Of a DNA stretch of 20,302 nucleotides, positions 5,450 to 15,089 are shown in pieces; within the stretch, counting starts at the first letter, position 1, and the number at the start of each line of letters is the position of its first letter. The DNA is taken from positions 1 through 20,302 of the forward strand of contig URCK01000028.1 in NCBI GenBank assembly GCA_900546295.1, in the 5' to 3' direction. Source of the DNA: an uncultured Eubacteriales bacterium. GTDB taxonomy: Bacteria > Bacillota > Clostridia > Oscillospirales > Oscillospiraceae. The translations under genes and the position numbers were made by a program. The notes under the pieces are model-generated. The model was not told the DNA's origin. It did not search any database and worked only from the letters and a program-made list of their open reading frames with translations.

Positions 5450-8380
5450 GTGAGATCCATCATCCGTAAATTTCTCTCGCTGTCGCTTGCGGTCGTGATC
5501 GCGGCGGCGCCGCTGACGGCGCTTGCGTCGGAGGCCCTCGGCGACGATCTGGCCGCGTCGTCCACCACGGTGAACGAGCGCACCGAACTCAACGCCGGTA
5601 CATTCTGGAGCAACACCTACTCCGATCTCCGCCAGGAGAACTATGTGGTCTATTCGCCCAACGTGCGCGTAAAGCCCATCGTGACGGGCGGCGACTATAC
5701 AACGCAGCTCACCACCGTTTCGACCGCCGCGCAGAAGCTCGAAGCGCGCGGGCTGCGCGTGGTGGCGGGCGTGAACGGCGACTACTACGACACCGCGACG
5801 GGCATCCCCCTCGGCAGCATGATGACCGAGGGCGTGCTGCGCAATGCCTCGAGCGAGTATTACGCCATCGGCTTTCGCGACGACGGCAGCACAGTGATGG
5901 GCAAGCCCTCTCTTCGCATCACGGCGCAGTCCGACTTTGGCCGCAGCCTGACGGTCACGGCCTTCAACTATGTGCGCCAGAGCACGTTTGGCATCTACCT
6001 CTATGATGCGACCTTCAACGCCCGCGCCACGACCGGCACGAGCGAGGAGGGCGTGGATGTTGTCTGCTCGGTGCTCGGCGGATCGCTCTCCCTCGGCGGC
6101 AGCCTGATGCTGCAGGTCGAGCGCGTCATCGAGGGCGCGAAGGATACCCCCGTGGGTCCGGGGCAGTATGTGCTCTCTTCCAACCTGAAGGCCGGCTCCT
6201 ATGCAGACCAGCTGCGCGCGCTCCAGACGGGCGAGCGCCTCACCGTGAGCGTGAGCGCGAGCGGCAGCGAGTGGAGCGGCGTAACGAACATGATCGGCGC
6301 GCTCTATCAGCTCGTCGAAAACGGTCAGGTCTGCGCGGGCCTTGCCGCCGGCGCGGCCCCGCGCACGGCCATCGGCTTAAAGCCCGACGGCTCGCTCGTG
6401 CTCTACACCATCGACGGCCGCCAGAGCGGCTACTCCATCGGCGCGACGCTGACGCAGGTCGCCCAGCGCATGGCGGAGCTCGGATGCGTGACGGCGATGA
6501 GTCTGGACGGCGGCGGCTCGACCGCCATGGTCGCGACCAGTCCTGACAGCATGAACGCCTCGCTCGTCGGCAAGCCCTCGGGCGGCAAGGAGCGCGCGGT
6601 GACGAACCACATCTTCCTTGTGGCGGACAGCCGGCCGAGCAACATGGTGGGGCAAGTGTATCTTGAAAGCGAGAGCACGCGCGTGCTGCCGGGCGCACAG
6701 GTGAAGCTCACTGCGACGGCGCTGGATACGAACTATATCCCCATGACGAATTCCAATGTCTCCCTGCGCGCGGATAAGGGCACGATCGACGGCAACATCC
6801 TGACCGCGCCCGCCTCCGGCACGGTGACGGTGTATGCAAACGCCGGCGGCGCGAGCGCGCAGACGAAGATCGACGTTATCACCCAGCCCGACAGCGTTGC
6901 TGTGCAGCAAAACGGCAAGGCGGTGAAGTCCATCACGCTCAGCGCCGGCGAAAAGGCGGAACTCACCGCCTCGGCGATGTATCGCCACCTCCCGGTACTG
7001 GGCGATAACAAGGGCTTTGTCTGGACCGTTCAGGGGAATGTCGGCACGATCGAAAACGGCGTCTTCACGGCGTCCGGCAATATTGGCAGCGGCAGCGTGA
7101 CGGTGAGCCTCGGCACGGTGTCGGTCACGATCCCGGTGACGGTGACGGCGCGCGCGCTGCGCACGCTCGACGGCTTTGAATCTGAATTTACGACGATCAC
7201 CGGCACGCGCGCAATGCTCGCGCGCAACACCGACCTCACGCGCGTGCACAACGGCAGCGCCTCGGCGCGCCTTGACTACGCCAGCGGCAGCGCCGGCAGC
7301 GCGAGCATCGGCATGAACTACGCCATTCCCTCGAACTACGACCAGCTCAACCTCTGGGTCTACGGCGATTCGAGCGGCGCGCAGCTCATGCTGACGACGG
7401 ACGCGGGCTATGTGGACCTCGGCACGTTGAACTTTGCGGGCTGGAAGCTCCTGACGGCGCAGCTCGGCACGGCGGCGAGCGTGACGGGGCTGACGGTCTC
7501 CTCTGCAAACGATCTCATCAGCGCGATCTACCTCGACCAGCTCGTGCTGTCCTACGGCGGACTGACCGATACGACCGCGCCGGTCATCTCGCTTCAGTAT
7601 GATGCGCTCGGCGGCAGCGTGAGCGGCACGGTGTCGGACGCGATCGACGGCGCATCCATCCCGACCCTCCGCGTGACCTACGACGGCAAGAGCTACACGT
7701 CCTACACCTACAGCCAGTCGAGCGGCGCGCTGAGCATCACCCTCCCCGCCTCTGACGGCGCGCAGCACCGCGTGAACGTGGTGGCGGGCGACGCAAGCGG
7801 CAACCTCAGCCGCACGGGCGTGAATGTCGGCAAGGCGAGCACAGTCCCCGCCTTCAACGACATGAAGGGTCACTGGGCGAACGACGCGGTGGCCTTCCTC
7901 AAGCGCAGCGGCATTTCCAACGGCTCTGACGGCAGCTTCCTGCCCGATACGAACATCAGCCGTCAGGAATTTGCGGTTCTGCTCGCGCGTTACCTCGGCG
8001 CTTCGCAGGATAATTCCTCCACGCAGCTTCCCTTTGCCGATACGAACGCCATCGCGCCCTGGGCGATGAGCGGGGCGAAGGCGATGTACGCCCTCGGCAT
8101 CATCAAGGGCAGCGACGACGGCACGGGCAAGCTCTACTTCAACCCTACGGCCAATGTGAGCCGTCAGGAGGCGGTGACGATGCTTGGCCGCCTGAGCGAG
8201 AAGGGCTATGCGCAGGGCGCGCTGAACTTCACCGACAAAGGTGCCATTCAGTCGTGGTCTTCTGAGTATGTGAGCGCGCTGAACGCGATGGGCATCCTCA
8301 CGGGCTTTGACGACGGCTCCTTCCGCCCCAACGCGCCGATGACGCGCGCACAGGTGGCGACGGTGCTCTATAAGTTCTGA
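5450..8380 (+). CDS. Secreted phosphodiester glycosidase-domain protein with Ig-like regions and three SLH domains
   Basis: The start is taken as GTG 5450: AAGGAGG (5437-5443) lies 6 bases upstream and the product then opens with a textbook signal peptide cut after A-L-A (about residue 26). ATGs at 5375, 5402 and 5420 lie in or near the promoter. The 976-residue protein has, in order: a NAGPA/DUF2233-type phosphodiester glycosidase domain (about 95-390; V-A-G-V-N-G-D-Y-Y and S-L-D-G-G-G-S-T-A-M-V, with N-H-I-F-L-V at its end), two Ig-like segments (about 395-565), a jelly-roll-like segment (about 570-705), another Ig-like segment (about 708-795) and three SLH domains (about 802-845, 860-918, 924-976). 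SLH domains anchor proteins to pyruvylated cell-wall polymer. The family removes sugar-phosphodiester caps; the substrate here is unknown. Confidence 0.88.
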   Translation: MRSIIRKFLSLSLAVVIAAAPLTALASEALGDDLAASSTTVNERTELNAGTFWSNTYSDLRQENYVVYSPNVRVKPIVTGGDYTTQLTTVSTAAQKLEARGLRVVAGVNGDYYDTATGIPLGSMMTEGVLRNASSEYYAIGFRDDGSTVMGKPSLRITAQSDFGRSLTVTAFNYVRQSTFGIYLYDATFNARATTGTSEEGVDVVCSVLGGSLSLGGSLMLQVERVIEGAKDTPVGPGQYVLSSNLKAGSYADQLRALQTGERLTVSVSASGSEWSGVTNMIGALYQLVENGQVCAGLAAGAAPRTAIGLKPDGSLVLYTIDGRQSGYSIGATLTQVAQRMAELGCVTAMSLDGGGSTAMVATSPDSMNASLVGKPSGGKERAVTNHIFLVADSRPSNMVGQVYLESESTRVLPGAQVKLTATALDTNYIPMTNSNVSLRADKGTIDGNILTAPASGTVTVYANAGGASAQTKIDVITQPDSVAVQQNGKAVKSITLSAGEKAELTASAMYRHLPVLGDNKGFVWTVQGNVGTIENGVFTASGNIGSGSVTVSLGTVSVTIPVTVTARALRTLDGFESEFTTITGTRAMLARNTDLTRVHNGSASARLDYASGSAGSASIGMNYAIPSNYDQLNLWVYGDSSGAQLMLTTDAGYVDLGTLNFAGWKLLTAQLGTAASVTGLTVSSANDLISAIYLDQLVLSYGGLTDTTAPVISLQYDALGGSVSGTVSDAIDGASIPTLRVTYDGKSYTSYTYSQSSGALSITLPASDGAQHRVNVVAGDASGNLSRTGVNVGKASTVPAFNDMKGHWANDAVAFLKRSGISNGSDGSFLPDTNISRQEFAVLLARYLGASQDNSSTQLPFADTNAIAPWAMSGAKAMYALGIIKGSDDGTGKLYFNPTANVSRQEAVTMLGRLSEKGYAQGALNFTDKGAIQSWSSEYVSALNAMGILTGFDDGSFRPNAPMTRAQVATVLYKF

Positions 8381-8383
8381 TAC

Positions 8384-8417
8384 AAAAAGGAGAGCAGCGC
8401 TTGCTGCTCTCCTTTTT
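8384..8417 (+). terminator. Strong Rho-independent terminator after the SLH glycosidase gene
   Basis: AAGGAGAGCAGC (8387-8398) pairs perfectly with GCTGCTCTCCTT (8403-8414) around a 4-base loop, extended by flanking A and T runs. It starts 4 bases after the stop codon. Confidence 0.9.
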
Positions 8418-8499
8418 TGCATTGCGGCGGCAAAGCACGCGGCGGGCGGGCTTTTTTACAGGATTTTAATAAAAGGGACTACCTTTTTCATCTGCTGCG

Positions 8500-8508
8500 T
8501 GATATGAT
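8500..8508 (+). promoter_or_regulatory. Possible extended -10 promoter of the lipoprotein/two-component operon
   Basis: TGATATGAT gives an extended -10 element (TG at 8500-8501, TATGAT at 8503-8508) about 40 bases before the lipoprotein start. No good -35 hexamer is visible, so the call is tentative. Confidence 0.4.
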
Positions 8509-8548
8509 ACCTTAGAATAGGCATCGGAAGCGAAAGGAGCGTGAGCGC

Positions 8549-9871
8549 ATGAAAAAAACGGTGGCGGCACTGATGCTGAGCGTGCTGGCGCTGGCCCTTT
8601 CGGGCTGCATTTTCACCGCGCCGGAGGCGACGCTTTATCGCCTGCCGAAGCTTGCGGGCGAGTATGAGTCGCTCGAGGCGCGCATCGATACGCTGCTCGC
8701 CATGGGCGGGGAATATGCCGCACCGACATCGGGCAGCAACCTGCAAAGCGTGCAGATGATCGACCTTGACAGCGACGGCGTGGAGGAGGTCGTGGCGTTC
8801 TTCCGCTTTCCCAACGATAAAAAGCCGATGAAGATCTACATCTTCAAGGCCAACGGCGACAGCTACGAGCAGTACGCCTGCATCGAGGGCACCTCGACCC
8901 TCATTTACAGCGTGAACTACGCAGACCTTGACGGCGACGGGCGGCGGGAGATCCTCGTCGGCTACCGCAGCAGCTCGGATGTGCAGGGACTCTCCATTTA
9001 TCCGATGACGGCGGGCTCGCCCGAGGCGCTGCTCATCACGGGCTATTCGCGCTATGCGAATATCGACATGAACGGCGACGGCAAGCAGGAACTGCTCATC
9101 CTTTGCAGCGACACGGAGAGCGTTGGGCGCGTGGACTACTACGACTGGGCGGACGGCACGCTCGCCATGCGCTATTCGATGCGCCTCTCGCTCTCGCTGG
9201 CGGAGGTGAGCCGCCTTACCGTCGGAACATTGGCAGGTGGGGAGAACGCGCTTTTCGTCACGGAAGTGACGGCGGATAACCTGACGGTGACCGACGTGCT
9301 GGCGCTGCGCAGCGGACGGCTGCAAAATGTGGCCCTCGGGCCGGACGGCGACCGGATGCCGGAGGGCACGGCCTTCCTTGGCCTGTTTCCGCGCGATGAA
9401 AACGACGACGGCGTGACCGAGGTGCCCGAGGCGCGCGAGATGCAGTGCCTCGATGAAGAGGGCGAGCGGCAGTACTATGTCGTCTGGCGGCAGTACAGCG
9501 CGGACGGCACGGCGGCAGATGTGCAGAGCTGCTACCACAATGTGGAGGACGGCTGGAATCTGAAGCTTCCGGAGGAATGGAGCAAGGAAAAGCTCGCGGC
9601 CGAGCGCACGGTCGGCGCGGATGAGTCGGCCGTCTCCTTCTACCGCGTGGGCGCGGACGGCTCGCGGAAAAAAGTGCTGACGATCTACCGCCTGACGGGC
9701 AGTATGAGAGAAGAGCTTGCCGGCATCGGCGATCGCTTCACGCTGACGCGGCAGGTCGAGGCGGTGTACGCCGCGGAGATCGGCGATACATGGAACATGC
9801 AGCTCACGGAGCAGTCGCTCCGCGACCGATTCTCGCTTATCATGGCAGAGTGGACGATGGGCGACAACTGA
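8549..9871 (+). CDS. Lipoprotein with VCBS/FG-GAP-like calcium-loop repeats
   Basis: The 440-residue product has a Lys-Lys N-terminus, a hydrophobic core and a lipobox L-A-L-S-G-C with Cys20, so it should be a surface lipoprotein. Its first half carries DxDxDG-type loops typical of FG-GAP/VCBS beta-propeller blades: D-L-D-S-D-G (about residue 72), D-L-D-G-D-G (126), D-M-N-G-D-G (173) and a weaker D-E-N-D-D-G (about 284). Each is followed by an acidic residue and a hydrophobic strand. Such repeats bind Ca2+ and stabilise the propeller. The C-terminal 120 residues have no fold I recognise. The gene lies 13 bases before a response regulator gene and shares its transcript, so it may sense or modulate the signal for the kinase; that link is inferred from position only. 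Confidence 0.8.
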   Translation: MKKTVAALMLSVLALALSGCIFTAPEATLYRLPKLAGEYESLEARIDTLLAMGGEYAAPTSGSNLQSVQMIDLDSDGVEEVVAFFRFPNDKKPMKIYIFKANGDSYEQYACIEGTSTLIYSVNYADLDGDGRREILVGYRSSSDVQGLSIYPMTAGSPEALLITGYSRYANIDMNGDGKQELLILCSDTESVGRVDYYDWADGTLAMRYSMRLSLSLAEVSRLTVGTLAGGENALFVTEVTADNLTVTDVLALRSGRLQNVALGPDGDRMPEGTAFLGLFPRDENDDGVTEVPEAREMQCLDEEGERQYYVVWRQYSADGTAADVQSCYHNVEDGWNLKLPEEWSKEKLAAERTVGADESAVSFYRVGADGSRKKVLTIYRLTGSMREELAGIGDRFTLTRQVEAVYAAEIGDTWNMQLTEQSLRDRFSLIMAEWTMGDN

Positions 9872-9884
9872 GAGGAGGCAGGAT

Positions 9885-10574
9885 ATGAAAAAAGTGCTGG
9901 TGCTGGAGGACGAAGCCAGTATCCGTAGTTTTATCGTCATCAACTTGCAGCGCGCGGGCTACGAGGTCGTAGAGGCCGAGTGCGGCGAAGAGGCGCTGCA
10001 AAAATTGCAGGACAATCCCGACACGCGCGTCTGCCTGCTCGACATCATGCTGCCGGATATCGACGGATTCGAGGTGTGCAGGCGCATCCGGATGTCAAAC
10101 GCGCAGATCGGCATCATCATGCTCACGGCGCGCGCACAGGAGATGGACAAGGTGACAGGTCTCATGACCGGCGCGGACGACTATGTGACCAAGCCCTTTT
10201 CCCCCGCCGAGCTCACAGCGCGCGTGGACGCGCTGCTGCGGCGCACGGGGGAGAGCGCGCCGACCGCGCGCTCGGGCGAGCTCTATCAGCCGCCGTTCCT
10301 GCTGAATATGACCAACCGCACGCTCGAGAAAAACGGCGAGCGCGTGAAGCTGACGCAGCTTGAATACTCCATCATGAAGCTCTTTATGGAAAACCGCGGC
10401 AAGGCGCTTGCCCGCGAGGAGATCCTCGACGCGGTGTGGGGCAAGGGGTATTTCGGCGAGCTGAAGATCGTGGATGTAAACGTGCGCCGCCTTCGCATCA
10501 AGATCGAGGACGACGCACAGGAGCCGAAGTACATCTCGACCGTGTGGGGCTATGGCTATAAATGGACCGTGTGA
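9885..10574 (+). CDS. OmpR/PhoB-family response regulator
   Basis: The 229-residue protein has an N-terminal receiver domain (about 1-120) with acidic E8-D9, phospho-acceptor D53 in L-L-D-I-M-L-P, T81 and K103 in the T-K-P-F motif. A winged-helix DNA-binding domain follows (about 130-228) with L-T-Q-L-E-Y-S-I-M-K-L-F and the ending Y-I-S-T-V-W-G-Y-G-Y-K, typical of the OmpR/PhoB class. AGGAGG precedes the ATG at 9885. Its 3' end lies just before the kinase start, a usual arrangement for cognate pairs. Targets are unknown; autoregulation of this operon is plausible but no direct-repeat operator was identified. Confidence 0.93.
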   Translation: MKKVLVLEDEASIRSFIVINLQRAGYEVVEAECGEEALQKLQDNPDTRVCLLDIMLPDIDGFEVCRRIRMSNAQIGIIMLTARAQEMDKVTGLMTGADDYVTKPFSPAELTARVDALLRRTGESAPTARSGELYQPPFLLNMTNRTLEKNGERVKLTQLEYSIMKLFMENRGKALAREEILDAVWGKGYFGELKIVDVNVRRLRIKIEDDAQEPKYISTVWGYGYKWTV

Positions 10575-10606
10575 GCGCGGGGAAGGACGAAAAGGAGGGG
10601 AGCGCC

Positions 10607-12040
10607 GTGCCGGAAAACAGAAAAGGCCTTACCGCGGCGCTGCACATCCGCGGGCTGCGCCAGCGCTGGCTTCTGAGCGCCACGCTGCCCATTTTGCTGC
10701 TGCTGGTGCTGGCGGTGTCGATGTTCAGCGTCGGCGTGCAGGAATACTACTATAGCGCCATGCGCTCAGGGCTTGAAAGCAGGGCGCGCATCGCGGCGGA
10801 GACCTTCTCCAATTACGGCGTGAAGAGCTACAGCGAGTATTACCGCCTTGCCTCGTACTCCGCCGAGACCTTTGAAGAGAAGGATATGATCGAGCTGCAA
10901 TTCATCAATACGAACGGGCGCGTGCAGGTCTCGTCCTACGGCCTTACGGCGGGGACGCTCCCCGGCACGAGCGACATTGACGCGGCCGTCGGCGGGAACA
11001 TGGCGTCCTATCAGGGGCGCGACCCGCAGACAGGGGAGAACATCCTCGCGGTGTCCTACCCGCTGTATTTCAACTCCCGCGTGGTGGGCGTGCTGCGGTA
11101 TGTGACGTCGCTGCGCGAGGCGCAGCACCGGGTGCTGATGGATTCGCTGCTCGCAGCGGCGGCGGCACTCGGCTGCATGGTGCTTATCGCGGCGTCGAAC
11201 GCCATTTTCATCAACAACGTCGTCGAGCCCGTGGCAGTGGTGAGCGACGCGGCGCGGCGCATCTCGGGCGGGAGCTACGGTATCCGCATCGAGAACCGCT
11301 ACCGCGACGAGCTGGGTGAGCTTGTGGATAACATCAACGATATGTCGATGAAGATCAGCCAGAGTGAGAAGATCCAGCAGGAGTTCATCTCGTCTGTCTC
11401 CCACGAGCTGCGAACGCCGCTCACGGCCATCAACGGCTGGGCCGAGACACTTTCTGCCGATCCCGGCGCGAACATCGAGCAGACCAAGCGGGGACTTGGC
11501 ATCATCGTGAAAGAATCGCGGCGCCTGACCTCGATGGTCGAGGAACTGCTCGAATTTACGAAGATGCAGGACGGGCGCTTCACGCTGCGCGTGGAGAGCG
11601 TCGATCTTGCCGGCGAGCTGGAGGATGCGGTGTACACCTATTTCGAGCTCTTCCGGCAGGAGGGCATTGAGGTCAGCTATAAAGGCCCCGAGGAGGATAT
11701 CCCGCCCATTGTGGCCGACAGCGAGCGCATGAAGCAGGTCTTCTGCAACGTGCTCGACAATGCCGCCAAGCACGGCGGCAGCGGCAAGCGCATTGACGTG
11801 AGCGCCGCATGCGAGGAAGGAAACTTTGTCATTCGCGTGCGCGACTACGGCCCCGGCATCCCGGAGGCAGAGCTGCCGTTCGTCAAGCAGAAATTCTACA
11901 AGGGCTCGTCAAAGGCGCGCGGCAGCGGCATCGGCCTTGCCGTGTGCGACGAGATCGTGCGCCTGCACGGCGGCACGTTCGATATTGCGAACGCTGACGG
12001 CGGCGCGGTCGTGACCATCACACTGCCGTTCCAGCAATAA
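10607..12040 (+). CDS. Membrane sensor histidine kinase
   Basis: The start is taken as GTG 10607, with AGGAGG (10593-10598) 8 bases upstream; the ATG at 10562, overlapping the regulator gene, has no ribosome site of its own. The 477-residue product has TM1 (about 22-44), an extracytoplasmic sensor segment of about 130 residues, TM2 (about 177-203), a HAMP linker, then HisKA with phospho-acceptor H266 in S-H-E-L-R-T-P. The ATPase domain has the N box (N381-V-L-D-N385), G1 D-Y-G-P-G (413-417), F430 and G2 G-S-G-I-G-L-A (439-445). It should phosphorylate the regulator encoded just upstream. The extracellular segment resembles a small PAS/Cache-like domain but this was not verified. The signal is unknown; the operon's lipoprotein is a candidate partner. 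Confidence 0.92.
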   Translation: MPENRKGLTAALHIRGLRQRWLLSATLPILLLLVLAVSMFSVGVQEYYYSAMRSGLESRARIAAETFSNYGVKSYSEYYRLASYSAETFEEKDMIELQFINTNGRVQVSSYGLTAGTLPGTSDIDAAVGGNMASYQGRDPQTGENILAVSYPLYFNSRVVGVLRYVTSLREAQHRVLMDSLLAAAAALGCMVLIAASNAIFINNVVEPVAVVSDAARRISGGSYGIRIENRYRDELGELVDNINDMSMKISQSEKIQQEFISSVSHELRTPLTAINGWAETLSADPGANIEQTKRGLGIIVKESRRLTSMVEELLEFTKMQDGRFTLRVESVDLAGELEDAVYTYFELFRQEGIEVSYKGPEEDIPPIVADSERMKQVFCNVLDNAAKHGGSGKRIDVSAACEEGNFVIRVRDYGPGIPEAELPFVKQKFYKGSSKARGSGIGLAVCDEIVRLHGGTFDIANADGGAVVTITLPFQQ

Positions 12041-12047
12041 AAATAGA

Positions 12048-12083
12048 ACGGGTGTTGCATTTTTAAAATACCCGTGGTATGAT
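12048..12083 (+). promoter_or_regulatory. Sigma-A-type promoter of the DUF1385 gene, overlapping an inverted repeat
   Basis: TTGCAT (12055-12060), 17-base spacer, TATGAT (12078-12083) with an extended -10 TG. ACGGGTGTT (12048-12056) and AATACCCGT (12067-12075) form an imperfect 9-base inverted repeat across the -35 and spacer, which could be an operator. It lacks a T-run, so it is unlikely to be a terminator for the kinase operon. Confidence 0.7.
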
Positions 12084-12109
12084 AACGCATAGAAAAAGGA
12101 GAACCATTC

Positions 12110-13072
12110 ATGGCAAAAGAACATGCGCCCGCGCCGAAGTTCCGCACGAGCATCGGCGGACAGGCACTCATCGAGGGTATTTTGATGCGCGGGCCTGGCA
12201 AGCAGGCCATCGTCGTCCGCTCGCCGGAAGGGCTTGTGGAAAAGGTCGAGGAGCTGACGCTTGTGCGCGACAAGTATCCCATTCTGGGACTTCCCGTCAT
12301 CCGCGGCGCGGTGACCTTCGTTGATTCGATGGTCAAGGGCGTCAAGGCGCTGATGTTTTCGGCGGATTATTTCCCCGATGAGAACCTCGGCGAGCCGAGC
12401 AAATTTGACCGCTGGCTTGAAAAAAAGTTCGGCAGCGAGAAGATGCAGAAATTCATCACGGCGCTCGCGGTCGTGCTGTCGCTGGGGCTGACGATCCTAC
12501 TCTTTTTCCTGCTGCCGACGTTTCTTGCAGGGCTCATCGATCCGTTTATCAAGAGCGTGACGGTGCACAACCTTGTTGAATCCGTCATCAAGCTCGTCAT
12601 CTTCTTCCTCTACCTTCTGCTTTGCTCAAAGCAGAAGGACATTTACCGCGTGTTCCAGTACCACGGGGCGGAGCACAAGACCATTTTCTGCTACGAGGCG
12701 GGCCTGCCGCTGACGGTGGAAAACTGCCGCATCCAGCCGCGCCACCATCCACGCTGCGGCACGAGCTTCCTTTTCGTGGTCGTGGTGGTGTCGATCCTCG
12801 TTTCGAGCATCGTGTTCAGCTTTGTCGACTGGCGCAGCATCTGGGTGCGCATGGGGATGCATCTGCTGCTGCTCATCCCCATCATCGGCGTGACGTATGA
12901 GTTCAACCGTTACGTCGGCGGACATGACAACTGCGTGACGCGCGCGCTGGCAAAGCCGGGGCTGTGGCTGCAAAACTTCACCACCAACGAGCCGGACGAC
13001 AGTATGCTCGAGGTGGCGATCCGCGCGCTCGAGCTGGTCATTCCCGAAGAAAAAGGCAAGGATGCGTGGTAA
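12110..13072 (+). CDS. DUF1385 (YqhQ-like) integral membrane protein
   Basis: The 320-residue protein opens with the family signature I-G-G-Q-A-L-I-E-G-I-L-M-R-G-P (15-29). It has about four hydrophobic segments (about 114-142, 156-172, 217-238, 246-264) and conserved polar motifs Y-H-G-A-E-H-K-T-I (184-192), C-Y-E (194-196) and H-H-P-R-C-G-T-S-F (212-220). The His/Cys pattern looks like a metal site and the family is sometimes labelled a metal-dependent enzyme, but its biochemical role is not established to my knowledge. DUF1385 genes often sit beside prmC in Firmicutes, as here: the stop codon is 1 base before, or overlaps, the prmC start. It has its own promoter at 12055-12083 and likely leads the following operon. 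Confidence 0.88.
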   Translation: MAKEHAPAPKFRTSIGGQALIEGILMRGPGKQAIVVRSPEGLVEKVEELTLVRDKYPILGLPVIRGAVTFVDSMVKGVKALMFSADYFPDENLGEPSKFDRWLEKKFGSEKMQKFITALAVVLSLGLTILLFFLLPTFLAGLIDPFIKSVTVHNLVESVIKLVIFFLYLLLCSKQKDIYRVFQYHGAEHKTIFCYEAGLPLTVENCRIQPRHHPRCGTSFLFVVVVVSILVSSIVFSFVDWRSIWVRMGMHLLLLIPIIGVTYEFNRYVGGHDNCVTRALAKPGLWLQNFTTNEPDDSMLEVAIRALELVIPEEKGKDAW

Positions 13073-13073
13073 G

Positions 13074-13940
13074 ATGGCAACGACATACAACAATCTCTAT
13101 TTGGACCTGCGCGCGGAGCTCAAGCGCGCGGGCGACGAGGAGGCAACGCAGTCCGCGCGCGAGCTGGTGTGCGCCGCGGCGGCGAAAACGCGCGAAGAAT
13201 TCGTGCGCGACGGCGCGCTCTACGCCTCGCCAGAGGTGGAAGAGAACGCGCGCTCGCTCGTCAAGCGCCACCTCGGCGGCGAGCCGGTGGCGTACCTGAT
13301 CGGCGAGTGGGAGTTCTACGGCCTGCCGCTCGATATTTCGCCCGCGGTGCTCATTCCCCGGCCCGATACCGAGGTACTGGCGACAAAGCTCATCGACGCG
13401 GCGCGCGGCGCGGGACCCTGCCGCATCCTCGACCTCTGCGCGGGCAGCGGCTGCATCGGCCTTGCCGCGGCGGCAAACCTGCCGGGGGCGCGCGTGCTGC
13501 TCGGCGAATACGACGAGGAAGCGCTCAAGATCTGCCGGCAGAATATCCGCCGCAACCGCCTGACCTCCCGCGTGGCGAGCCTCAAGCTCGACGCGCGCGA
13601 AAAGCCCTCGCGCTCCCTCGGTGAATTTAACTTCCTTGTGAGCAACCCGCCCTATATCCCGAGCGCTGACATTGCCTCGCTCGATGTTTCCGTGCGTGAG
13701 CACGAGCCGCGCCTTGCGCTCGACGGCGGCGAGGACGGCCTTGATTTTTACCGCCTCATCAGCGAAAAGTGGCGCGATGCGCTCGCGCCCGATGGGATGC
13801 TCTTTTTCGAGGTTGGCATCGGTCAGGCGGACCAGGTGCTGCGCATCATGCGCACGAACGGCTTTGGCGACATTCAGATCGTCAAGGACCTCAACAATAT
13901 CCCGCGCGTGGTCTACGGCACCCTGTGCGACCATATCTGA
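13074..13940 (+). CDS. prmC: Peptide chain release factor N5-glutamine methyltransferase
   Basis: PrmC (HemK) methylates the glutamine of the GGQ motif in release factors RF1 and RF2 using SAM, which raises termination efficiency. The 288-residue product has the N-terminal helical substrate-binding domain (Y-N-N-L-Y-L-D-L-R onward, then G-E-P-V-A-Y-L-I-G-E-W-E-F-Y-G), the linker V-L-I-P-R-P-D-T-E (92-100), SAM-binding D-L-C-A-G-S-G-C (120-127) and the catalytic N-P-P-Y (191-194). Start 13074 gives the usual family N-terminus and is 1 base after the DUF1385 stop; ATG 13062, overlapping it, is an alternative. The commonly adjacent release factor 1 gene (prfA) is absent here; recA follows instead. 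Confidence 0.93.
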   Translation: MATTYNNLYLDLRAELKRAGDEEATQSARELVCAAAAKTREEFVRDGALYASPEVEENARSLVKRHLGGEPVAYLIGEWEFYGLPLDISPAVLIPRPDTEVLATKLIDAARGAGPCRILDLCAGSGCIGLAAAANLPGARVLLGEYDEEALKICRQNIRRNRLTSRVASLKLDAREKPSRSLGEFNFLVSNPPYIPSADIASLDVSVREHEPRLALDGGEDGLDFYRLISEKWRDALAPDGMLFFEVGIGQADQVLRIMRTNGFGDIQIVKDLNNIPRVVYGTLCDHI

Positions 13941-13982
13941 AAAGCAAAGTAGTTTACATAAAGTTACGGGAGGAAAGCGAAC

Positions 13983-15078
<1,096 letters not shown>

Positions 15079-15089
<11 letters not shown>

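Noticed and set aside
6377..8422. A 681-codon open frame on the minus strand opposite the SLH glycosidase gene
   Set aside because: It is antisense to a well-supported gene with signal peptide and SLH domains; the product is His/Arg/Ala-rich low-complexity sequence. The similar frames at 3899-5356 and 8456-9943 were rejected for the same reason.
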